Origin: Actinomadura mexicana
GTDB taxonomy: Bacteria > Actinomycetota > Actinomycetes > Streptosporangiales > Streptosporangiaceae
Assembly: GCF_900188105.1 (NCBI RefSeq)
Contig: NZ_FZNP01000005.1
Span: 310,001 to 374,000, forward strand
Length of the DNA: 64,000 nt
Direction: 5' to 3'
Under the pieces are notes generated by a model that did no database searches, was not told where the DNA came from, and saw nothing but the letters and a program-made list of their open reading frames with translations. Of the stretch, positions 38,380-46,559 are shown piece after piece (the first letter of the stretch is position 1; every line of letters begins with the position of its first letter). The translations under genes and the position numbers were made by a program.

Positions 38380-40302
38380 ATGGACACGACGGTTGCTGAT
38401 CCACTCGTCGGGCGCGTGCTCGACGGGCGCTACCGCATTGAGTCCCGCATCGCGCGCGGCGGCATGGCCACGGTCTACCTCGCGCGCGACCTCAGGCTCG
38501 ACCGCATCATCGCGATCAAGGTGATGCACGCCGGCCTCGCCTCCGACGAGGACTTCGTCGCCCGCTTCATCGGCGAGGCCAAGGCCGCCGCGGCGCTGTC
38601 CCACCCCAACGTCGTCGCCGTCTACGACCAGCGCACCGACGGCGAGCACGTCTTCCTCGTGATGGAGTACGTCGCCGGCCGCACCCTGCGCGACGCGCTG
38701 AACTCGCTCGGGCGGCTCGGCCCCCGCGCCGCGCTGGAGATCATGCAGCCGGTGCTGGCCGCGCTCGGCGCCGCGCACCGGGCCGGGCTCGTGCACCGCG
38801 ACGTCAAGCCCGAGAACGTGCTGATCACCGAGGACGGCCAGGTCAAGGTCGCCGACTTCGGCCTGGCGCGGGCCGAGACCGCCAGCAAGATGACCAAGAC
38901 CGGCATGATCATCGGGACGGTCGGCTACCTGGCGCCCGAGCAGGTGCTGTCCGGCAACGCCGACGTCCGCTCCGACGTCTACGCCGCCGGGACCATGCTG
39001 TTCGAACTGATCACCGGGCGGCTGCCGCACCAGGGCGACACGCCCCTGGCCGTCGCCTACAAGCACGTGAACGAGACGGTGCCGCCGCCCTCCAGCGTCG
39101 TCCCCGGCATCCCCCGGCAGGTGGACGCCCTGGTCACCGACGCCACGAGCCACGACCCGGCGCGCCGTCCGCAGGACGCGAACCAGTACCTGGCCGAGGT
39201 CGCCGAGGTGTTCGGCGGCCTGCCCCGCGACTTCGACCGCCGCGTCGAGGAGTCGTCCCGCAACGCCACGAGCGTGCTGGAGGCCCCGCCCGCCCACGGC
39301 CGCACCGCCCTCATGGACGCCGAGACCCTGGCGCCCGAGTACGCGGCGCGCCCGACCAGGACCGACCGCGCCCTCGGGGCGCTGACCGGCCGCTACGTCC
39401 TGATCGCCATCGGCCTGATCGCGGCGGTCATCCTCGGCTGGGCCGTCTGGTACCAGACGTCCGGCCAGTACGAGCACGTCCCGTCCTCGATCATCGGGAT
39501 GAAGGTCGCCGACGCCCGCGACCAGCTGGAGTCCGACGGCCTGGACGTGCGCACCGCCAAGGCCGTCTACAGCGACCGCGTCCACAAGGGCGGCGTCGCC
39601 AAGTCCGACCCGCCCGCCGGAGCACGCCTCGCCAAGGGCCAGGCGGTCACCCTCACGCCGTCCCGGGGCATCACGCCCCGCGAGGTGCCCGACGTCGGGG
39701 GCAAGTCCCTCGCCGACGCCAAGAAGACCCTGGAGGACAAGGGCTTCACCGTCGGCCGGACGAGCACCACCCCCTCGCAGACCGTCTCCAAGGGCGACGT
39801 CATCAGCACCGACCCGGACGCGGGCGAGAAGCAGTCCCCCGACGAGCCCGTCTCCGTCGTCGTCTCCACGGGGATGTCGATGCCCGGCCTCGTCGGCCAG
39901 AACGGCGACTCCGCCGCCAACCAGCTGCGCTCCATGGGCCTGGACGTCACCGTCCAGAAGAAGCAGGTGAGCGGCAAGGACCCCAATACGGTGATCGACC
40001 AGGACCCGTCCGAGGGCACCGGCGTCTCCCGCGGAGACAAGGTCACCATCGTCGTCAACAAGCGCGACTGCATCGTCGACGCGGGGCCCTTCCAGTTCGG
40101 CTGCGACGACGGCGACGGCAACCAGAACGTCCCCGTCCCGGACCTGACCGGCCGCCGCGTCAGCGAGGCCAAGCGCGCCCTGGAGGACTCCGGCTTCCGC
40201 GTGAACGTGACGGGTTTCGGAGGCGACGTCGTCCGCTTCCAGTCGCCCAGCAGCGGCGAGGCCCGGCGCGGCTCCACCATCACGATCGTCCGGGGCCCCT
40301 GA
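38380..40302 (+). CDS. PASTA-domain receptor Ser/Thr protein kinase
   Basis: A 640-residue receptor kinase. The kinase domain (~18-275) shows IARGGMATVYLARD, Lys47, HRDVKPENVLI with Asp141, DFGLAR at 159-164 and VGYLAPEQVL. A juxtamembrane region leads to one helix near residues 339-358, then about four PASTA repeats outside (~365-640), which sense peptidoglycan fragments or lipid II. The last linker contains a CIVDAGPFQFGC insert with two Cys that could pair. TAAACT at 38367-38372 lies seven bases before the ATG, with no Shine-Dalgarno: probably leaderless. Confidence 0.92.
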   Translation: MDTTVADPLVGRVLDGRYRIESRIARGGMATVYLARDLRLDRIIAIKVMHAGLASDEDFVARFIGEAKAAAALSHPNVVAVYDQRTDGEHVFLVMEYVAGRTLRDALNSLGRLGPRAALEIMQPVLAALGAAHRAGLVHRDVKPENVLITEDGQVKVADFGLARAETASKMTKTGMIIGTVGYLAPEQVLSGNADVRSDVYAAGTMLFELITGRLPHQGDTPLAVAYKHVNETVPPPSSVVPGIPRQVDALVTDATSHDPARRPQDANQYLAEVAEVFGGLPRDFDRRVEESSRNATSVLEAPPAHGRTALMDAETLAPEYAARPTRTDRALGALTGRYVLIAIGLIAAVILGWAVWYQTSGQYEHVPSSIIGMKVADARDQLESDGLDVRTAKAVYSDRVHKGGVAKSDPPAGARLAKGQAVTLTPSRGITPREVPDVGGKSLADAKKTLEDKGFTVGRTSTTPSQTVSKGDVISTDPDAGEKQSPDEPVSVVVSTGMSMPGLVGQNGDSAANQLRSMGLDVTVQKKQVSGKDPNTVIDQDPSEGTGVSRGDKVTIVVNKRDCIVDAGPFQFGCDDGDGNQNVPVPDLTGRRVSEAKRALEDSGFRVNVTGFGGDVVRFQSPSSGEARRGSTITIVRGP

Positions 40303-40322
40303 CCGGCTAGTCTGAACGCGCC

Positions 40323-41174
40323 ATGACCTCACCCATCAGCCCCGTCGGGGCGCACGTCCCCGTGGCCGGCGGCCTCGCCACCGGCGGCCTGAAGTACGCC
40401 GCCGAGATCGGCGCCGAGGCGGTCCAGGTCTTCGTCTCCAATCCCCGCGGCTGGGCCCTGCCCGAGGGAAGGCCGGCAGAGGACGCCAAGCTCCGGGACG
40501 GGGCCATCCCCGTCTACGTCCACGCCCCGTACCTGGTCAACCTCGGTTCCCCCACCCCGGAGACGCTCGACAAGTCCCTCGCGGCCGTCCGCCACTCCCT
40601 GACCCGGGGCCGCGCCATCGGCGCCCGCGGCGTCGTCGTCCACACCGGCTCCGCCGTCACCCGGACCTACGACGAGGCCATGGCCCAGGTCCGCGAGCAC
40701 GTCCTGCCGCTCCTGGACGAGATTCCCGAGGACGGCCCCGACCTGCTGCTGGAGCCCATGGCCGGCCAGAACAACATGCTCTGCGCCAAGGTCCAGGACC
40801 TGGCCCCGTTCTTCGAGCGCCTCGACCACCACCCGAAGCTCGGCGTGTGCTTCGACACCTGCCACGCCTTCGCCGCCGGCCACGACCTGGCGGCCCCGGG
40901 CGGCGCCAAGGACACCCTCGACGCCCTGGTCGCCGCCGTGGGCGAGGGCCGCCTGAAACTGGTCCACGCCAACGACTCCAAGGACGCCTGCGCCTCCGCC
41001 AAGGACCGCCACGAGAACATCGGCGCCGGCCAGATAGGCGAACCCCCCTTCGCCGACCTCTTCCGCCACCCCGCCACAGCCGGCGTCCCGTTCATCATCG
41101 AAACCCCCGGCCGAGCCCCCGCCCCCCACGCCGAAGACATAAAAACCCTGAAACGCCTAAGAGACACCCCCTGA
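40323..41174 (+). CDS. nfo: Endonuclease IV (AP endonuclease)
   Basis: Cuts DNA at abasic sites in base excision repair. A 283-residue TIM barrel with zinc ligands in VHAPYLVNLGSP, VVVHTG, LLEPMAGQ, VCFDTCHAFAAGHD, LVHANDSKD, RHENIGAGQIG and IIETPGR, which are the family signatures. TAGTCT at 40308-40313 lies nine bases before the ATG and no ribosome site is evident, another likely near-leaderless start. Followed by the repeat array. Confidence 0.93.
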   Translation: MTSPISPVGAHVPVAGGLATGGLKYAAEIGAEAVQVFVSNPRGWALPEGRPAEDAKLRDGAIPVYVHAPYLVNLGSPTPETLDKSLAAVRHSLTRGRAIGARGVVVHTGSAVTRTYDEAMAQVREHVLPLLDEIPEDGPDLLLEPMAGQNNMLCAKVQDLAPFFERLDHHPKLGVCFDTCHAFAAGHDLAAPGGAKDTLDALVAAVGEGRLKLVHANDSKDACASAKDRHENIGAGQIGEPPFADLFRHPATAGVPFIIETPGRAPAPHAEDIKTLKRLRDTP

Positions 41175-41227
41175 CGCCGAGCCCGCCTTCGGCGGCAAGA
41201 AACCCGTCAGAGCCCAGCGGCTGGCAC

Positions 41228-41600
41228 AGCAACCCCGCAGCGTCCCTCGAACACATCGCGTCCGAAGGCAGTTCCGAGCCTGCGAGAAACCGATCGCGCA
41301 GCGAGCCGCAAGGCGAGCCCCCCACGCAAACCCTCACCCACCACCGCGGAGACCTCAGCCCCACAACAACCCCGCGACAACCTGGGGACCGCGATCGCGT
41401 CCGAAGGCAGATTCAAGCGAAGCAAGAATCTGATCGCGCAGCGAGCCGCCAGGCGAGCCCCCCACGCGCACTCCCACCCACCACCGCGGAGACCTCAGCC
41501 CCACAGCAACCCCGCGACAACCTGGGGACCGCGATCGCGTCCGAAGGCAGTTTCGAGCCTGCGAGAAACTGATCGCGCAGCGAGCCGCCAGGCGAGCCGG
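41228..41600. repeat. Tandem array of a ~139-bp unit, nearly three copies
   Basis: Copies start at 41255, 41394 and 41534 (periods 139 and 140); the third stops near 41600, and a degraded tail of an earlier unit lies at 41228-41254. Each unit opens ATCGCGTCCGAAGGCAG, then a short inverted repeat, then GATCGCGCAGCGAGCC and AGGCGAGCC, then a C-rich spacer. In copy 3 the inverted repeat is CAGTTTC...GAAACTG and in copy 2 it is CAGATTC...GAATCTG, a compensated pair change. No gene is evident in the array. Copy number could easily be misassembled. Confidence 0.9.
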
Positions 41601-41662
41601 AGCGATGCCAGCGATCGCCCGCTTTTATCGACGATGGAGGGCCGCCAGGCCCGAAGGAGGAG

Positions 41663-41728
41663 AAAAAAGCAATAAATAAAGACTCGAGCGCCGCTGAACA
41701 ACCCCCCGACTGTTCAGCGACGCCCGAG
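41663..41728 (-). terminator. Intrinsic terminator on the minus strand downstream of the symporter gene
   Basis: On the minus strand the 18-bp stem (41728-41711 with 41700-41683) pairs completely if two G-U pairs are allowed, and is followed by TCTTTATTTATTGC and six T. A U-rich tail is rare in such GC-rich DNA. It would stop transcripts from the symporter gene ending at 42060. It overlaps the proposed 6C RNA on the other strand. Confidence 0.55.
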
Positions 41729-41815
41729 CCACAGGTCGCGGGATCCCACCCCCCCGGTACGGGATCCTGCGACTCACGATCCGGCGTGTGTCGCCGGATC
41801 TCCGGATTTGCTCTT
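41681..41815 (+). ncRNA. 6C RNA-like structured RNA
   Basis: Two stem-loops in a row carry runs of C in the loop, the defining feature of actinobacterial 6C RNA. Hairpin 1: 41683-41700 with 41711-41728, loop ACCCCCCGAC. Hairpin 2: 41735-41747 with 41761-41773, loop ACCCCCCCGGTAC. A third hairpin, GATCCGGCG/CGCCGGATC (41778-41800), is followed by TCCGGATTTGCTCTTG and may terminate it. An A/T-rich stretch (41662-41680) just upstream may be the promoter. On the plus strand hairpin 1 has two A-C mismatches that become G-U pairs on the minus strand, so the strand is not fully settled. Confidence 0.65.
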
Positions 41816-42059
41816 GTGGGAGGGTTCGCGGCCGGGGGCCGCCCGCCCCTCCTCGGGCGGTGTGACGTGTGGTGCCACTGAGAACATTAGAGGGGGTCGC
41901 CGTCCCTGGACACAGGGACGGCGCGGCTTTCGATGAACGGTGTGTAGTCAGAGTTATACGGAGCGTAGTCATCGGATGAGCGGTCTCTGCGGCGGGACGA
42001 GCGGTCCGGGGCCCCTGTGCGGCGGGCGGGGCGCCGTCGCGAACCGTTCATAACGGGAC

Positions 42060-43763
42060 TCAGCGGGCGAACACGTCCTCTGGAAGGTGCAGTTTCGTCA
42101 GGGCGCGGTCGGCGCGGCGGGGGACGCGGCGGCGGGTCAGGAGCGAGACCGCGACCATGACGGCGAACGCGGCGGGGGCGATCAGGGCGGCGGGTTCGGC
42201 CACGGCGGCGGCGGGCCAGCCCGTGAGGGGGACCTCGTACAGGTGCAGGACGCCGGACGCGACGGCTAGGCCGGTGCCGACGAGCAGGCCGGCGGCGGCG
42301 CCGGCGGCGGTCAGGCCGCGCCACCAGATGGCGAGCAGGAGGAGCGGGCACAGGGAGCACGCCGACACGCAGAGGGCCAGGGCGACGAGGCCGGCGGCGC
42401 CCTGCGTCCCGATCCTCGGGAGCAGGGCGAGCGGGACGGCGAGCGCGAACAGAGTGGCGATGCGGAAGGAGCCGACGCCGCTGCGGCGGGCGCACTGCGT
42501 GACCGTGCCGGCGATGGTGACGACGAGGCCGCAGGAGGTGGAGATGAACGCGGCGAAGGCGCCGAGGGTGATGAGCCCGGTGAGCAGCGCGCCGGCCGGT
42601 CCGGGGATGCGCTGGGGCAGCAGCAGGACGGTCGCGTCGGTGTCGCCGGTCATCAGCAGTTCGGGCGAGTAGAGGCGCCCCATGGACGCGTAGACGGCGG
42701 GGAAGAAGTAGAAGAGCGCGAGGAGGACCGGTACCAGGGCGGCCGTGCGGCGGGCGGTGCTTCCGCTCGGGTTGGTGTAGAAGCGGATGAGGATGTGGGG
42801 CAGCCCCATGGTGCCGAGCAGGATGCCCAGGAGCGCCGAGTACGTGCGGTAGAAGCCGTGTTCCTCGCCACGGCCGAAGGGGGTGGCCCAGGTCTCGCCG
42901 GTCTGGACGGGCAGGCGTTCGGCATGGGGCACCGGCGCGCCGGCAGGGAAGACCACCTCGGCGCCGGGGCCGAGGGTGTGCCGGCCCGCGGCGAGGGTCA
43001 TCGCCCCGCCGCCGTGGCGGACGCCGTCCACGCGTCCCCGGGCGGTGACGAGGACGCCGGCCGGAGCGGTGACCGCGACCTCGGTGCTCACGTGGACCCG
43101 GGTGGTGTGCGCGAAGCGCGCGGGCCCGTCACCGACGGGGTCGGGGCGGCCGTCCATCTGCCACATGGCCAGCAGGGCCAGGGCGGGCACGGAGAAGGCG
43201 ACCAGTTTCACCCAGAACTGGATGCTCTGGACGGCGGTGATGCTGCACATCCCGCCGGAGGCGACGAGCAGCAGCGTGACCGCGACGACGACCGCCCAGC
43301 CCGCCCACACCGGGGCGCCGGTCATCACGCGCAGGGTCACGCCGGCGCCCTGGAACTGCGGCAGCAGGTAGAACCAGCCGATGAAGCAGACGCAGCAGGT
43401 GACGATGCGCCGCACGGCCGGGGAGCCGAGCCTCCACTCGGCGAAGTCGGAGACGGTGTAGGCGCCTGACCTGCGCAGGGGTGCGGTGACGAACGCCAGG
43501 AGCAGGACGTGTCCGGCGGTCGCCGCGACCGGCAGCCACAGCATGTCGGCGCCGTAGGCGAGCACCAGCCCGGCGGTGCCGAGGAACGCGGCGGCGGAGA
43601 GGTACTCGCCGCTGATCGCCGAGGCGTTCCGCCAGGGGGTGACGCCCCGGGAGGCGACCATGAGGGCGGAGGCGGTGCAGGCGGAGCGGCGGTCGCACGC
43701 GCCGAACGCGGCGGTCGCCACCAGCAGCGCCAGGAGCCCCGCCGCCACGGCCACGGCGGTCAT
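42060..43763 (-). CDS. Sodium:solute symporter (SSS family)
   Basis: A 567-residue transporter with about 13 helices: PWRNASAISGEYLSAAAFLGTAGLV, then CFIGWFYLLPQFQGAGVTLRVMTG, and MGLPHILIRFYTNPSGSTARRT in the middle, as in the acetate/cation symporter ActP group. A ~100-residue soluble insert (FAHTTRVHVSTEVAVTAPAG to WATPFGRG) lies between two helices. It is the last gene of a unit with a small membrane protein, a LytTR regulator and a LytS kinase, an arrangement typical of sensing and importing small carboxylates. ATG overlaps the previous stop (ATGA). Confidence 0.88.
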   Translation of the reverse strand: MTAVAVAAGLLALLVATAAFGACDRRSACTASALMVASRGVTPWRNASAISGEYLSAAAFLGTAGLVLAYGADMLWLPVAATAGHVLLLAFVTAPLRRSGAYTVSDFAEWRLGSPAVRRIVTCCVCFIGWFYLLPQFQGAGVTLRVMTGAPVWAGWAVVVAVTLLLVASGGMCSITAVQSIQFWVKLVAFSVPALALLAMWQMDGRPDPVGDGPARFAHTTRVHVSTEVAVTAPAGVLVTARGRVDGVRHGGGAMTLAAGRHTLGPGAEVVFPAGAPVPHAERLPVQTGETWATPFGRGEEHGFYRTYSALLGILLGTMGLPHILIRFYTNPSGSTARRTAALVPVLLALFYFFPAVYASMGRLYSPELLMTGDTDATVLLLPQRIPGPAGALLTGLITLGAFAAFISTSCGLVVTIAGTVTQCARRSGVGSFRIATLFALAVPLALLPRIGTQGAAGLVALALCVSACSLCPLLLLAIWWRGLTAAGAAAGLLVGTGLAVASGVLHLYEVPLTGWPAAAVAEPAALIAPAAFAVMVAVSLLTRRRVPRRADRALTKLHLPEDVFAR

Positions 43764-44215
43764 CGCCGGCCCGCCGGTCGCCCGAGGTCGCGTTCGGCGC
43801 GCTCGGCGCGGCCGAGCTGGCGGAACGACGCCGCGACCCAGACCGGCTGGATGCCGAACGCGAGGACGAGCCAGGGCAGCGGGACGCCGTGCACGCGGGC
43901 CCGCGCCACCGCCGGGACGATCACCATCAGCGCCGGGAGCGCCGTCACCACGGTCATGACGAACGCGCCGGTGCCGAGGGCGGTGCGCAGCTGGGCGCGG
44001 ATGAGGAGGCGGATCTCGGCGGCGCCGATCGGCGGGCCGGGCACGAGCGGGTCGGACCGGGACGGGTCGGTATCGGGCGGATCGGGGTCCGCCGGGCCGG
44101 CCGCGGGCGCCGCGGTCTCGGTGGCCTGGGCCGTGCCCTGCGCCGCGCCCTCCGGCGGCGCGCCGGGGCGGACGGCCGCCGCTCCCGCCACCGTGTCGCG
44201 GCGTTCATCGGTCAT
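43760..44215 (-). CDS. Small membrane partner of the SSS symporter
   Basis: A 151-residue protein. The first ~60 residues are Ala/Pro/Asp-rich and probably unstructured; two membrane helices follow (GAFVMTVVTALPALMVIVPAV and LPWLVLAFGIQPVWVAASF), then a charged end RQLGRAERAERDLGRP. Small two-helix proteins with VPLPWL and a RAERDF-like end sit beside SSS symporters in many actinobacteria, comparable in position to DUF485/DUF4212 subunits. Exact family not certain. Start overlaps the regulator gene by 11 bases. Confidence 0.7.
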   Translation of the reverse strand: MTDERRDTVAGAAAVRPGAPPEGAAQGTAQATETAAPAAGPADPDPPDTDPSRSDPLVPGPPIGAAEIRLLIRAQLRTALGTGAFVMTVVTALPALMVIVPAVARARVHGVPLPWLVLAFGIQPVWVAASFRQLGRAERAERDLGRPAGRR

Positions 44216-45002
44216 CGCGGCCCTCCCCCGGGTCTGCGGCGTCCTCGTCCGACTGGTGGAACCTGCGGACGAGCAGGTCCCGGACCTCGCGGGTGTGGCG
44301 GCGGCTGACCTGCAGGAGCTCGTCCCCGATCTGGACGGCGGCGCGGCCGCCGTCGAAGCGCAGCTCGGTGATGTGCGCGGCCGCGACGAGGGTGCTGCGG
44401 TGGATCCGGATGAACCCCGCGCCCTCCCACCGCTTGGAGAGCGCCGACAGCGGCATGCGGACCAGGTACCCGCCGTCGGCGGTGTGCAGCCGCACGTAGT
44501 CGCCCTGCGCCTCGACGTGGGTCACGGCCCGGCGGGACACCAGCCGCGTCCGCCCGCCGAGCTCGACGGGGATCATCTCGTCGTCGGGGTCGGGGGAGGC
44601 CTCCCCGGCGGGCGGGGCCGGCCGGCGCACGGCCGCCGCCACGCGCCGGACGGACTCGGCCAGCCGCTCCGGGCGGACGGGCTTCAGCAGGTAGTCGAGC
44701 GCGCCGAGCTCGTAGGCGGTGACGGCGCAGTCGTCGTGCGCGGTCACGAACACCACGTGCGGGGGCGCGGCAAACGCGGTCAGCAGCCGGGTGAAGTCGA
44801 GCCCGTCGAGGCCCGGCATGCGGATGTCGAGGAACACGGCGTCGAGGCGCTCGCCCTCGACGAGCATCCGGCTCAGGTCGCGGAGCGCGGCCGAGGCGTC
44901 TGCGGCGCCGGTGACCCGCCCGATCCGCGGGTCCTTGCTGAGCAGGTAGGTCAGCTCCTCCAGGGCCGGGCGTTCATCGTCGACGGCGAGGACGTGAAGC
45001 AT
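44205..45002 (-). CDS. LytTR-family response regulator
   Basis: A 265-residue transcription regulator. The receiver domain has LAVDDERPALEELTYLL, phospho-acceptor Asp in VFLDIRMPGLDGLDF, VVFVTAHDD and YLLKPVRPERL. The LytTR DNA-binding domain spans ~150-245 (VEAQGDYVRLHTADGGYLVRMPLSAL, FIRIHRSTLVA). ATG at 45002. Pairs with the upstream LytS-type kinase; likely target is the symporter gene just downstream. Confidence 0.9.
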   Translation of the reverse strand: MLHVLAVDDERPALEELTYLLSKDPRIGRVTGAADASAALRDLSRMLVEGERLDAVFLDIRMPGLDGLDFTRLLTAFAAPPHVVFVTAHDDCAVTAYELGALDYLLKPVRPERLAESVRRVAAAVRRPAPPAGEASPDPDDEMIPVELGGRTRLVSRRAVTHVEAQGDYVRLHTADGGYLVRMPLSALSKRWEGAGFIRIHRSTLVAAAHITELRFDGGRAAVQIGDELLQVSRRHTREVRDLLVRRFHQSDEDAADPGEGRDDR

Positions 45003-45079
45003 GAGGGCGACTTTGCCGCGATTACCGTCTGTCCGCAATCGGTTCCGAAAAGTGAGTGGCGTGTCGCCCGGATCGCGCC

Positions 45080-46435
45080 TCAGTCGGGAAAGACGCCCGG
45101 ACGGTACTTCGGGACGCGCAATTTGACCTTTGTTCCGGCGCCGAGCGCTGTCTCGACGGTGAGGCCGTACTCGTCCCCGTAGACCTGGCGCATGCGCGCG
45201 TCGACGTTGGCGAGGCCGATGCCGGGGCCGCCGCCCTCCGACCGGTCGTGGGTGGCGACGCTCCCCCAGCCGGTGGGCCCGGGACGCCCGAGAGGCGCCG
45301 AGAGGATCTCTTCGAGCCGCTCGGGATCCATGCCGATCCCGTCGTCCTCGATGCTGATCGCGGCCTCGGCGCCCGAGTCGCGGGCCACGATCGAGATGTG
45401 GAACGCCCGGCGCCCCCCGGCCATGCCGTGCCGGACAGCGTTCTCGACGAGCGGCTGGAGCGCGAGGAACGGGACGGCGACCGGCAGCACCTCGGGCGCG
45501 ACCTCGACCTCGCACCGCAGCCGCTCACCGAACCTGGCGCGCTCCAGAAGCAGGTAGCGGTCGATCGAGCGCAGTTCGTCGGCGAGCGTGGTGAAGTCGC
45601 GCGGGTTGCGGAACGAGTAGCGGGCGAAGTCGGCGAAGTCCAGCAGCAGGCCGCGGGCCCGCTCGGGGTCGGTGCGGACGAACGAGGCGATCGTGGTCAG
45701 CGAGTTGTAGACGAAGTGGGGCGAGATCTGCGCGCGCAGCGCGCGCATCTCGGCCTCGGCGAGGCGGACGCGGACCGAGTCCAGCCCGGCGAGTTCGAGC
45801 TGGCCGGTGACGAGCCGGGCCGCCTCCCCGACCGCGCGGACCCGCGCGGTGGACGGGCTCGGCCAGTACGCGGCCAGCGTGCCCTCGACGCGGCCCTCGA
45901 CGGTGAGGGGGGCGATCATCGCCGCCCGGACGCCGCAGTGCGGGTCGCCGCAGGCGAGCGGCTCCGGCGTGATGACCCGGGGCCTTCCGGAGGTCAGGAC
46001 GGGCAGCGCGTGCGCGACGGCCTCGCCAGCGTGGGCGCCGCGGCCGGCGCCGTCCCAGGCCAGCAGTCGCGGCGCGTCCCGCGTTCCGTCGCCCGGCTTG
46101 TCGGGTCCGTCGGGTCCGTCGAAATCGTCCGGGTGGTCGGGGTCGTCAGGGTCGTCGGGGTCGTCGGGCGGGCGGACCGCCACGATCGCGACCGCCTCGG
46201 CGCCGAGCAGCGAGCGCAGCAGCCGGGTCGCCCTGCGCGCCGCGTCGCCGGTGAGCCCGGCCCGCAGCGGGGGCGCGGCGTGCGCGATCAGGTGCAGGGC
46301 GGCGAGGGCGGCCGCCTCCGCCGGATCGGCCGGCCCCCGCCGCGGCAGGAGGCACCACCGGCGCGGCGCCCAGACCCCGCTGGCCCCGGCTGCCGCGGCG
46401 CACACCACGACATCTGTGACGGACGGTAGGTCCAT
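45080..46435 (-). CDS. LytS-like sensor histidine kinase with GAF-type domain
   Basis: A 451-residue kinase. After a short N-terminal hydrophobic region, a GAF-like sensor domain (~70-205, with ACGDPHCGVRAAMIAPLTVEGRVEG) leads to the His_kinase domain: ALRAQISPHFVYNSLTTIASFV contains the phospho-His, and the ATPase part has PLVENAVRHG, IEDDGIGMD and GIGLANVDARM. A DDPDDPDDP-type run near residue 90 comes from a 9-bp DNA repeat and may vary in length. Pairs with the LytTR regulator 77 bases downstream. Confidence 0.88.
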   Translation of the reverse strand: MDLPSVTDVVVCAAAAGASGVWAPRRWCLLPRRGPADPAEAAALAALHLIAHAAPPLRAGLTGDAARRATRLLRSLLGAEAVAIVAVRPPDDPDDPDDPDHPDDFDGPDGPDKPGDGTRDAPRLLAWDGAGRGAHAGEAVAHALPVLTSGRPRVITPEPLACGDPHCGVRAAMIAPLTVEGRVEGTLAAYWPSPSTARVRAVGEAARLVTGQLELAGLDSVRVRLAEAEMRALRAQISPHFVYNSLTTIASFVRTDPERARGLLLDFADFARYSFRNPRDFTTLADELRSIDRYLLLERARFGERLRCEVEVAPEVLPVAVPFLALQPLVENAVRHGMAGGRRAFHISIVARDSGAEAAISIEDDGIGMDPERLEEILSAPLGRPGPTGWGSVATHDRSEGGGPGIGLANVDARMRQVYGDEYGLTVETALGAGTKVKLRVPKYRPGVFPD

Positions 46436-46559
46436 GGAAACTTACGGTAATGGCTATCATCGCCGCGGGTGCGCCTGTTGCCGATTTACCGAGGTCTCGA
46501 ATGGGACACGCTCGGCCCGCCGGAAGGCCGGTACCAGCGGACCAATCGCGGCCGACCGG

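Noticed and set aside
41228..41600. CRISPR array
   Set aside because: Units are ~139 bp with conserved spacers as well as repeats, only about three copies, and no cas genes.
41625..41972. A 115-codon minus-strand gene
   Set aside because: It spans the 6C hairpins and terminator and has no coding signature.
46440..46470. Zur-like site near AATGGCTATCAT upstream of the LytS kinase
   Set aside because: Only a partial palindrome and no zinc-related gene nearby; too weak to list.
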